From positions 90,593 to 154,592 of the forward strand of contig WRPH01000013.1 in assembly GCA_009773375.1 (NCBI GenBank): DNA of 64,000 bases, given 5' to 3'. Origin of the DNA: Paracoccaceae bacterium. GTDB lineage: Bacteria; Pseudomonadota; Alphaproteobacteria; Rhodobacterales; Rhodobacteraceae. A program made the translations under genes and the position numbers. This document shows, in pieces, positions 57,085 through 64,000 of the stretch; the stretch's first letter is position 1, and each line of letters begins with the position of its first letter. The notes under the pieces were generated by a model. That model ran no database searches. It was not told the DNA's origin and was given only the letters and a program-made list of their open reading frames with translations.

Positions 57085-57887
57085 CGGTCGAAATTATGCT
57101 CTATGTTGGCCACGATGTCGTTCACGTTTTCCATGGCTTCGGTCATATAGGCAGCAATACGGGAAGCTGTCACCTTGCTCCAGCAGTATGGCACATCGGC
57201 GGCGATAAGGGCGAAAGTGTCATCTGGCAAGGCTTTCCAGCGATCCGCAATCGCCGCGAAGTCTACTCGGTTTTTGGGGCGCAGTTTGAACCACAGGGGA
57301 TGCATTTCGTATTCCCCTTCGTGATTTACAACCCCTCCTAACTTCCAAGGCAGAGGGGTCACCTCGCGTTCAGCATCGCTTCCGGTGGCCTCCACGAAGG
57401 CCTCCCCGTGGTCAATCATCAGAAATCTATCACCTTTCACTAGCAAATTGGGATTGGCGGCACACCTGTCCCAGTTCTGAATGATGGTATCGAAAACGTA
57501 AATTTCAGCGGCCATCTGCGCATGGTCTCGCGACACCGCCATCGCATCGGTCCATATATTCCAACCTGGGCCGGCACCGAGTGATCCGAACAATATGTCC
57601 GGCCCTGCCTGCAACCCCGATCGCAGCGTGGGGTGCTGTGCCGTCGCAACAACGTCCGGGTCGAGCCGAATCTGAAGAGGCAAAGCGCAGGGCAGGCCGA
57701 GTTGCTGGGCCAGCCTTCCACTGAACCACTCACGCTCCAAGAGGCACGGAAAATGCTTCTCTCCTAGCCGTGGCCCCTTGAGATAGGCCTCGAACTCAGT
57801 CCCATCAGGTGCTTCACAGAATGCCCTCACCGGCCTTGTGCGGCCATTGTCGGGTTGTGACGCGATGCCAGTAAGGTTGCAGATCAA
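57081..57887 (-). CDS. HipA-like kinase
   Basis: A 268-residue protein with the HipA-type kinase pattern. Candidate ATP lysine K37 (AYLKGPR), then FDTIIQNWDRCAANPNLL (about 132-149, catalytic loop region with N138, D140 and N145) and MIDHGEAF (D159-H160-G161, metal-binding). It lacks the N-terminal subdomain and HipB partner of the classical toxin. The start appears to be TTG at 57887, with no in-frame ATG, so the N-terminus is uncertain. It is coupled to the DUF3037 gene. A toxin or defence role is possible but unproven. Confidence 0.8.
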   Translation of the reverse strand: MICNLTGIASQPDNGRTRPVRAFCEAPDGTEFEAYLKGPRLGEKHFPCLLEREWFSGRLAQQLGLPCALPLQIRLDPDVVATAQHPTLRSGLQAGPDILFGSLGAGPGWNIWTDAMAVSRDHAQMAAEIYVFDTIIQNWDRCAANPNLLVKGDRFLMIDHGEAFVEATGSDAEREVTPLPWKLGGVVNHEGEYEMHPLWFKLRPKNRVDFAAIADRWKALPDDTFALIAADVPYCWSKVTASRIAAYMTEAMENVNDIVANIEHNFDR

Positions 57888-58401
57888 AAGTTGGTCCGGT
57901 CATGGGGAAATGTCATCTGGCCAGACTCGACGATGCAAAGGCCTGATTCTGCAAGCAGGAATTGTGGGTGCAGTATTTCGCGATGGCTGGAATTGCGCGG
58001 CGCGGCACAAGTTTATCACACGATTGAGCAGCACATGACGGCGTGTCTGTCAGGCAGCTGATCAACCAAAACGTGAGAACATCTCCACCTGTTTATCACT
58101 TTCGAGCGGCCGGTGATCGGGAACAAAGAGGGCGGGCCGACAAGACCAAGCAACCGGCGGGGGGGATGCGCTCGACGCCCCAGTAAACGTGGAGACGAAG
58201 AAGCTGTTTCCGAGCCGGAATTTTCACTGACAGCTGGCAGGAAGGGCGGAGGCTGTGTGGAAACTTTGCGGCTGATCATGCAACGGCGCGATTTCGACTT
58301 TGGATGTGATCTTCGGGCCGAATTGGTCGGAATGCCGGCTTGTGAGGCGTCGGGAGGCCTTTCTGCGTCTTGGCGCACCCTGACCTTCGACGGATGCGAG
58401 G
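57888..58401. other. Spacer upstream of the dnaE2 remnant
   Basis: About 510 bases with no recognised gene. An open frame runs from 58113 into the dnaE2 remnant, but its first part shows no family resemblance. The junction with dnaE2-like sequence is abrupt near 58402. No repeat or RNA gene was recognised. Confidence 0.45.
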
Positions 58402-59342
58402 GGCAGCCGATGGGCTTCTATGCACCTGCGCAGCTTGTGGACGATGCCCGCAGGCATGATGTCGAGGTGCGCCCGGTCTCGGTCAACCATTCCTTCTGGG
58501 ACTGCACCATCGAGCCGCGGCAGGACGGCGCTCTGGCGCTGAGGCTCGGATTTCGCCAAATCAAGGGCATGCGCGAGGACGACGCTGTCTGGATCTCGAC
58601 CTCCCGCGGCAATGGCTATTCTGATGTCGAAAGCCTGTGGCGCCGGGCTGGCGTGCGGCCAGGTGTTCTGGAGCGGTTGGCAGAGGCAGACGCGTTCGCG
58701 TCGCTGGGTCTGAACCGGCGCAGCGCGCTTTGGGATGCCAAAGCGTTGTCCGGACCCGCCCCGCTCCCGTTGTTTGGCGCCGATGGCGAGGGCGGCATTG
58801 AACCTACCGTCACACTGCCGCAGATGACGCTGGGGCACGAGGTGATCGAGGATTACCTATCGCTGCGACTGTCCTTGCGTGCGCATCCGGTGGAACTGCT
58901 GCGCCCCAAGCTGCCCGAGAGCCTGCCACATGATCGCCTGCAGCACAGCAAAGGTCGCGTCACCGTCACCGGCCTCGTGATTACCCGCCAGCGCCCCGGC
59001 ACGGCGTCGGGTGTGATCTTCCTGACGCTGGAGGATGAGACCGCAACGGCAAATGTCGTGGTCTGGAAGCAGGTCTATGAAACCTTCCGCAAGGCCGTGA
59101 TCGCAGGCCGGCTACTGCGCGTCACTGGCCGGATCGAACGAGACGGTCCAGTGGTGCATTTGATCGCCGAGCGCATCGAGGATGTGTCGCCACTGCTCTC
59201 AACCCTCGGGCGCCCAGTGGTGATCGAGGCCAATGATGGTCGTGCGGATGAGACGAAGCGACCTATCGGCGGCAGTGTGAGGTCAGCGCACCATCCACGC
59301 GAGCAGGCGAAGGTGTTGTTTCCCAGCCGAGATTTCCACTGA
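58402..59342 (+). pseudogene. dnaE2: C-terminal remnant of error-prone DNA polymerase DnaE2
   Basis: The open product from QPMGFYAPAQLVDDARRHDV onward matches the last 310 or so residues of DnaE2, including RPVSVNHSFWDCTIEP, SLWRRAGV, AEADAFASLGLNRR, SLRLSLRAHPVELLRP and an OB-fold part (VTGLVITRQRPGTASGVIFLTLEDETATANVVVWKQV, one domain). The polymerase core and PHP domain (about 750 residues) are absent, so it cannot be active. imuA and imuB, its usual partners, are not present nearby. It looks like debris from island exchange. Confidence 0.85.
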
Positions 59343-59542
59343 ATGTGGATGTGGTGTTCACGCTGATCGCTGATGGTGCCGCAGGCCGGTTCACTCGAAA
59401 GCCTGCAAATGCTCAACCGCACCATCAGATTAAAATCTCAGTGCTGATCCTTGTAAATGATCCGATATGAGATCAATTACAGAGTGACCGCAACGTCTTA
59501 CTGCAAAACCGTATGCAAATGCTCCACCCAAAGGCCCACACC

Positions 59543-60424
59543 ATGACCATAACAACAGACCATCCCCTCCCTCAGACAGTCGTTGGCTATATACGGGTAT
59601 CGACGGAGAGGCAGGACGCAGAAGCGGATGGCCTCGAACGTCAAGCAGAGAAGATCCGGCAGTTCTGTCAAGAACGAGGTCTTACCTGTGTCTCCATCCA
59701 CGAAGATGTTGGTTCAGCAGTAGCAGACGGAAATTCGTCGGGGCGCGATGGGCTGAAGGCCGCAATCACGCTTGCGAACAACGAACGTGCTGGTTTGCTG
59801 GTCACTGATCTCACCCGGCTTGATCGCAATCTTCTCTCAATCTCAAAATCGTTGGAAACGCTCCGGGTGCCGCTCATCTCGATCCGCAATGGCGGTGTTG
59901 TTGATCATCTGGCGGTAGTGGAACACATCACCCGCGGTGCAGTTGCCGCACAAAACATCAGCGCTGGCACCAAGACAGCGCTGAAAGGTCGCAAGAACGC
60001 TGGGGTTGTTCTTGGTTCACCCGGCGACAAGTCAGCAGCCAACAAGGCGTCAGCCAAGGTGCGCGGTGAACGCGCGGCAGAGATAGTGTTTCAGATAGCT
60101 GACATAATGAAGGAAGACCCTGCTTACGTTGATCTGTCAGTGCCAGCGCTGGCAAAGTTGTTGAACCGGCGTGGAGTTCGATCGGGCTGGGGTCGGGAAT
60201 GGACACCTGCATCAGTTAAACGGGCGCGCGTGGCCGCTCTCGAAGTAATTCAATCCCGGCTCGGTGATGAAGAGGAAGTGGGCGTTACGACAGCGCCGTC
60301 AGACGTCGGCCAGACTGAAACACTAAAAGCTCCGATGAGCGCAGATAAGAAGACCTCCATCACTGAAACGACCGAATCCCAACCAGAGCAGCACCCCGAC
60401 ATCCCCGGCTGGGGCAGATTCTGA
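59543..60424 (+). CDS. Serine recombinase (resolvase/invertase type)
   Basis: A 293-residue serine recombinase. VVGYIRVSTERQ near residues 13-24 holds the nucleophile Ser20; LLVTDLTRLDRNLLSISKSLE is the R-rich catalytic loop region. A helical segment then leads to a C-terminal DNA-binding part (LSVPALAKLLNRRGVRSGWG) and a poorly conserved tail (TTAPSDVGQTETLK...). Small resolvase-size plus tail, not the large integrase class. The ATG at 59543 has AAGG upstream. The substrate site was not found. Confidence 0.88.
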   Translation: MTITTDHPLPQTVVGYIRVSTERQDAEADGLERQAEKIRQFCQERGLTCVSIHEDVGSAVADGNSSGRDGLKAAITLANNERAGLLVTDLTRLDRNLLSISKSLETLRVPLISIRNGGVVDHLAVVEHITRGAVAAQNISAGTKTALKGRKNAGVVLGSPGDKSAANKASAKVRGERAAEIVFQIADIMKEDPAYVDLSVPALAKLLNRRGVRSGWGREWTPASVKRARVAALEVIQSRLGDEEEVGVTTAPSDVGQTETLKAPMSADKKTSITETTESQPEQHPDIPGWGRF

Positions 60425-60483
60425 ATGTGGCGGCAAGTTAAGGTGGATTACAACATGTTCGCGTTGGCCTTCGAGGCCGGTGA

Positions 60484-60765
60484 TCAAGACGTGCTCTTAC
60501 TAGGTCCATGCTGCGGGCCGGCTAGGCGTCGATAGCGCGCCTCGGCCGAAGTGATCATCGCGCTCATCGTCATGCCGAGCCCTGCGCTGACGGCTGCCAG
60601 CGCACTCAGCGATGGTTGACGCTTTCCGGTTTCTAGAAACGAGATGAATCGCACCGATACGTTCGCGCGGTCTGCAAGATCTTCCTGCGTCATACCGGCG
60701 CGCTTGCGCTCGGCAACAAGCGCTTCAGCAAAGGCGGTGACAAGAAGTTCGTTGCTACGTTCCAT
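60484..60765 (-). CDS. XRE-family regulator divergent from the DUF262 gene
   Basis: A 93-residue DNA-binding protein: MERSNELLVTAFAEALVAER then HTH at about 25-46 (MTQEDLADRANVSVRFISFLETG). The ATG at 60765 is used rather than the longer frame to 60861. It is separated by about 240 bases from the divergent nuclease gene, and the spacer has GAACAGTTGTTC (a near palindrome), a possible operator. It looks like a control protein of a restriction system. Confidence 0.82.
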   Translation of the reverse strand: MERSNELLVTAFAEALVAERKRAGMTQEDLADRANVSVRFISFLETGKRQPSLSALAAVSAGLGMTMSAMITSAEARYRRLAGPQHGPSKSTS

Positions 60766-61008
60766 GGCGGGGAGCCATCTCGCACAGCTTGACATCGCGC
60801 CACGAACAGTTGTTCTTGTTTCTGTCGGCTCGAGTTTTCTCTCGCACCGGAAAGCGAACATTTACAACACTCAAGAGGAGGGCAGCGTCCCGGACTGCCC
60901 GACATTGACCCGCCTTCACCTCATCAGCGATTGGTAACGGTTCGTTAACCAGTCACTGCGCAATGTTGCGCCAACACCACCAACAAACCCTACTTGAGAC
61001 AGATCCCC

Positions 61009-62778
61009 ATGAGTTATTCATCGCGCAGCATCGGCACCGTTATTGACGACGTGAACCGCAGCTACCTTCTTCCAGCCATCCAGCGTCCATACGTCTGGTC
61101 CTCGACCCAAATCGTGGCGCTCTTCGACTCCTTGCTAAAAGGCTATCCCATCAGCAGCTTCATGTTCTGGGCGGTTGACGAAGAAACCAAGGCCGAGGTC
61201 CGGTGCTACAAGTTCATCGAAAACTATCGACCCGACATGATGAACGAGCCGACAGGCGCCGAAGGGAGGAAGCTCATCCTCGTTCTCGACGGTCAGCAGC
61301 GGCTGACGTCGTTGCTGATCGGTTTGCGGGGCACATTCTCTGAGAAGGCAAAAGGCGCGCGCAACACCAATGCTTCCGCCTGGTCGGCAAAGACACTCTT
61401 CCTCGACCTGCTCAAAGATCCCGACCCACGCAATGCCGACGACGAAAGCGACAACGAATTTGGCATCACATATGGCCTCGCCTTCCACGAGCGGCGGCCC
61501 GGCAACAGCAACCGCCGCCACTGGTTCAAGGTCGGCTCAATGTTGGACTATGCCAGCGAGGTGCAGCTGGATGGGCTGATCGCCAAGGTTAAGACTGAAC
61601 TGCATCCCGGCGTTTCGGTCTGGGAGCGCGACTTGGCCGAGGCGACGCTGCGTCGGTTGCACCGCGTGATCTGGCAAGACGAGGCGGTGAACTTCTTTAC
61701 TGAGACCGATCAGTCGCTCGACCGCGTGCTCGACATCTTTGTCCGGGCGAACGACGGCGGCAAAAAGCTCTCCAAGGCCGATTTGCTGATGTCGATGATT
61801 ACCTCGAAATGGTCGAGTGGGTCCGCGCGCGAGCAGATCAACGGTTTCGTCGAGTTCATCAACAAAGGTCTCGCAGCGCCCAACAACGTGACGCGCGATC
61901 TGGTGTTGAAAGCCAGCCTCGTCGTCTGCGACCGTGAAGTTGTCTACAACGTGAAAAATTTCACCACCGAGGTCATCGCCGAAATCGAACGCAACTGGGT
62001 CGGCATCAAGCGAGCGATTGAGAACACCTTCCGGCTGTTAAACCGTCACGGCTTGACCGGCGACAATCTTGGCTCGCTGAATACCGTGCTGCCGCTGGTT
62101 TACTACATCTACAAAACACCGGACTTCGATTTCCGCGGCTCCAGCGAGTTCGAACGGGTCAATGCAGCCGCCATGCACCACTGGTTGGTTAACAGTCTAC
62201 TGGTCAGCGCCTTCGTCGGTCATTCGGATCAAACCATCACCACCGCCCGCGCCGCCATCCAGGATCACCTGAAAGTCGCGCGCGATTTCCCGACACAGAA
62301 GCTGTTTGATGCGATGGCGAAGGGTGGCCGCCTGTCTCAAGTGGACGAGCGCACGATGGATGAGCTGCTTGAGATGCAGTATGGCAGGCCGCGCACTTTC
62401 GTCGCCTTGTCGTTGCTCTACCAGGGCATCGACTGGAACGGGTCAAACTGGCAAATCGACCACATCATCCCACAAGCCGATGCACAGAAAAACGTCCTGC
62501 GTGGCCGCAATCTGCCCGAGCATCGAATCCAGGAGATCCTCGGCGCCGTGAACAGCCTTGGCAACCTTCAACTTCTACGGGGCGACGAGAATAACGAGAA
62601 GGGTGCCTTGCCATTTAGGTCGTGGATCACCGGCCGACGAATGGATTTCCACGACCAGCACATGATCCCCGACCGATTGGACCTCTGCGATGTCATGTGG
62701 TTGCCAGAATTTGTCCGGGAACGTGAGAAGTTGATCCGAAAACGCCTTCTGGAACTCGTCGGGCCGTTTGCGGCGTGA
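61009..62778 (+). CDS. DUF262-DUF1524 (GmrSD-like) nuclease
   Basis: A 589-residue protein with an N-terminal DUF262 (ParB-like NTPase) domain, shown by RPYVWSSTQIVALFDSLLKG and DGQQR at 94-98, and a C-terminal DUF1524 HNH nuclease domain with DHI at about 484-486, NSLGNLQLL (N515 and N519) and NEKG. This is the fused form of the type IV modification-dependent restriction enzyme GmrSD; SspE-like anti-phage effectors share the design. The ATG at 61009 is used. It is coupled to a small gene (TGATG) and divergent from an XRE regulator. hsdM lies beyond, so this is probably a defence cluster. Confidence 0.87.
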   Translation: MSYSSRSIGTVIDDVNRSYLLPAIQRPYVWSSTQIVALFDSLLKGYPISSFMFWAVDEETKAEVRCYKFIENYRPDMMNEPTGAEGRKLILVLDGQQRLTSLLIGLRGTFSEKAKGARNTNASAWSAKTLFLDLLKDPDPRNADDESDNEFGITYGLAFHERRPGNSNRRHWFKVGSMLDYASEVQLDGLIAKVKTELHPGVSVWERDLAEATLRRLHRVIWQDEAVNFFTETDQSLDRVLDIFVRANDGGKKLSKADLLMSMITSKWSSGSAREQINGFVEFINKGLAAPNNVTRDLVLKASLVVCDREVVYNVKNFTTEVIAEIERNWVGIKRAIENTFRLLNRHGLTGDNLGSLNTVLPLVYYIYKTPDFDFRGSSEFERVNAAAMHHWLVNSLLVSAFVGHSDQTITTARAAIQDHLKVARDFPTQKLFDAMAKGGRLSQVDERTMDELLEMQYGRPRTFVALSLLYQGIDWNGSNWQIDHIIPQADAQKNVLRGRNLPEHRIQEILGAVNSLGNLQLLRGDENNEKGALPFRSWITGRRMDFHDQHMIPDRLDLCDVMWLPEFVREREKLIRKRLLELVGPFAA

Positions 62779-63191
62779 TGGCGGCAATCATGACTCGGCA
62801 GGAGCTGAAGTCGGCCTGTCTGGCAATGCTCGACCAAAACGCGGTCGAGCATCCAGCCGGGCACCAGGGCAAGCTGGCCGCGCGATATGTGCTGCGATCC
62901 AAAGTAGGCGCGCGCATAGGCTTGATGTTTGAAAAGAGCGATAAAACCAAACCGCTCCTCTGGGTTGAGCACCGCTTTTTGCGCGACTTGGTGCACGACG
63001 ACATCGAGTTTAAGGTTTATCCCGCGTCCTCACTATATCAGGCCGACGAACCCGATGAAAAACAGTCCTACGGTCGCCACGCCGCCCTGAAGTCCATGCG
63101 CGACCTCGCCCACGTGGATCTCGTTCGCTTGACCACTGATCGCGTCGAACAGTTGCGGACGTTTCTTACACACCTGGCAACTGTCGCCTGA
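62778..63191 (+). CDS. Hypothetical partner of the DUF262-DUF1524 nuclease
   Basis: A 137-residue basic, helical protein (MAAIMTRQELKSACLAMLDQ onward). The start overlaps the nuclease stop by one base (TGATG), so they are coupled. I recognise no family: KLAARYVLRSKVGARIGLMFEKSD and SSLYQADEPDEKQSYGRHAALKSM are the best landmarks. It may be a cofactor, immunity or specificity protein for the nuclease; that is context only. Confidence 0.65.
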   Translation: MAAIMTRQELKSACLAMLDQNAVEHPAGHQGKLAARYVLRSKVGARIGLMFEKSDKTKPLLWVEHRFLRDLVHDDIEFKVYPASSLYQADEPDEKQSYGRHAALKSMRDLAHVDLVRLTTDRVEQLRTFLTHLATVA

Positions 63192-63518
63192 TCAATGCAT
63201 TGCCGTCGTAGACTCACGGAGAGCCGATTTGAGGCGGGGTGTGCAGTGTCGATGAGGGCAATGAGCTGAAAACGCAAACGCCACTCAGCGACTCGCTCCC
63301 GAGTCCTCCTGCGATGCCGCCCGAAAGCGCGGAAAATCGGGAACGGCATCAACTTGGGATCGATCGACGGATGAAGCCCTCCATCACGCTGCGACAGCCG
63401 GGTTTCTCGCCGCCGGTATGGTGAGAACCGCGACGCTGATCCACGGCAAAGGGTGCATTGCCCTGCCCAGCCCCCTCGGCTAACGTCCGCCGAAACCAGA
63501 AAACCAAAGGCGTCCAGA
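63192..63518. other. Spacer between the nuclease partner gene and hsdM
   Basis: About 330 bases without a recognised gene; short open frames exist but lack ribosome sites. A promoter for hsdM is expected here but was not placed. Confidence 0.45.
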
Positions 63519-63941
63519 ATGTTGACAGGTCCGATCCGCAGCCAGGTAGACCATATCTGGAACGCCTTCTGGTCTGGCGGCGTATCAAACCCGATCTCGG
63601 TCATCGAACAGATCACCTATCTGCTGTTCATCAAACGCCTCGACGATCTGCACACCCTGGCCGAAAACAAGGCGCGCACCTTGGGCGAGCCTATGGAGCG
63701 GCGGATTTTCCCAGAGGGCACCTTCCGCTACAAGGTCAGCGAAGATCCGAACGACGACAGCCATATCGACCGCCCCTATGACGATCTGCGCTGGTCGCGG
63801 TTCAAAAACTTCGACGCGCGGATCATGTTCCGCATCGTCGATCAATATGTCTTCCCGTTCCTGCGCGACTTGGGTGCCAAGGGTTCGTCCTATGGCACTC
63901 ACAGTAAGCGGTGCGTGATCCCCGTCATGCTTTCAGCTTGA
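63519..63941 (+). pseudogene. hsdM: Type I restriction-modification HsdM, cut by an IS element
   Basis: The start (MLTGPIRSQVDHIWNAFWSG, then SNPISVIEQITYLLFIKRLDDLH) and FRIVDQYVFPFLRDLGAKGSSYGTH match the N-terminal helical domain of HsdM, the DNA adenine methyltransferase subunit. Homology stops at residue about 128 (63903), where an IS66-type end begins; the frame then reads 12 foreign codons into it and stops at 63941. The methyltransferase domain is therefore missing in this window. The rest may lie beyond the insertion. Confidence 0.88.
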
Positions 63942-64000
63942 CGGGCTTTGGAAGGCCCAGGGCATGAGGTCGTCGATGCGCGACGCGGGATGGCCGTTAG
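63904..64000 (-). mobile_element. IS66-family element, left end visible only
   Basis: Begins at GTAAGCGGTGCGTGATCC, in the style of IS66 inverted ends, immediately where hsdM homology ends. The minus strand encodes the transposase tail from 64000 down to a stop at 63933. The element continues past the window, so length, right end and target duplication are unseen. Confidence 0.82.
63933..64000 (-). CDS. tnpC: IS66 transposase TnpC, C-terminal fragment
   Basis: Translating the minus strand gives NGHPASRIDDLMPWAFQSPS plus one residue and a stop at 63933, the characteristic end of IS66 TnpC proteins. It is the 3' end of a gene that starts outside the window. Confidence 0.82.
   Translation of the reverse strand, partial: NGHPASRIDDLMPWAFQSPSS

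Noticed and set aside
58113..58401. N-terminal part of the open frame leading into the dnaE2 remnant
   Set aside because: No resemblance to DnaE2; the frame is open by chance ahead of the true homology.

Overview
The window looks like a chromosome segment of an alphaproteobacterium of the family Rhodobacteraceae (Rhodobacter-like). The evidence is gene order and family-typical elements: a long dcw (division and cell wall) cluster that includes DUF2484 genes, a leader that looks like the sRNA UpsM upstream of mraZ, a DUF1127 (CcaF1-like) gene followed by CCTCCTCCC-loop hairpins (CcsR-like sRNAs), olsB-olsA, chpT, a rplU-rpmA-obgE-proB-proA block, an alphaproteobacterial LexA box (GTTC-N7-GTTC) and a CtrA-type box (TTAA-N7-TTAA). 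GC content is high up to about 44 kb and more mixed after that.

Layout. 1-16 kb, minus strand: dcw cluster, read mraZ, rsmH, ftsL, ftsI, murE, murF, mraY, then murD, ftsW, murG, murC, two DUF2484 genes and murB (cut by the window edge). An outer-membrane-like gene on the opposite strand, with a terminator, sits between mraY and murD, and a GFA-family gene sits between murD and ftsW. 16-19 kb: UpsM-like leader RNA, mrp, the DUF1127 gene and a 12-hairpin CcsR-like array, then a BenE-type transporter. 20-31 kb: SOS-controlled uvrD, a broken pyruvate carboxylase gene, a thioesterase, an enoyl-CoA hydratase, an MFS transporter, a broken M32 carboxypeptidase and ctaA. 31-44 kb: GMC oxidoreductase, rRNA/tRNA methyltransferase, thiE-like gene, olsA-olsB, chpT, proA, proB, obgE, two acetyltransferases, rpmA, rplU and a DUF2059 gene.

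44.3 kb to the end is accessory DNA. It begins at tRNA-Ser(CGA), directly followed by a tyrosine integrase. It then carries a small DUF3102/HTH module and a polyamine-type ABC transporter operon with FAD oxidoreductase, cupin and regulator, flanked by two diverged copies of an unidentified ~190 bp direct repeat. Next come a HipA-like kinase/DUF3037 pair, a dnaE2 remnant, a serine recombinase, an XRE regulator divergent from a DUF262-DUF1524 (GmrSD-like) nuclease gene with a coupled small partner, and an hsdM gene cut by an IS66-type element. No second copy of the tRNA 3' end was seen, so the island probably continues past the window.

Main points for a second look: the CcsR-like array (12 hairpins, about six RNAs), two separate genes (pyc and the M32 peptidase) each broken by one short out-of-frame deletion, three copies of a 16-bp palindrome of which two bracket murD, four copies of a family-typical intergenic repeat, and the two candidate defence modules near the right end.
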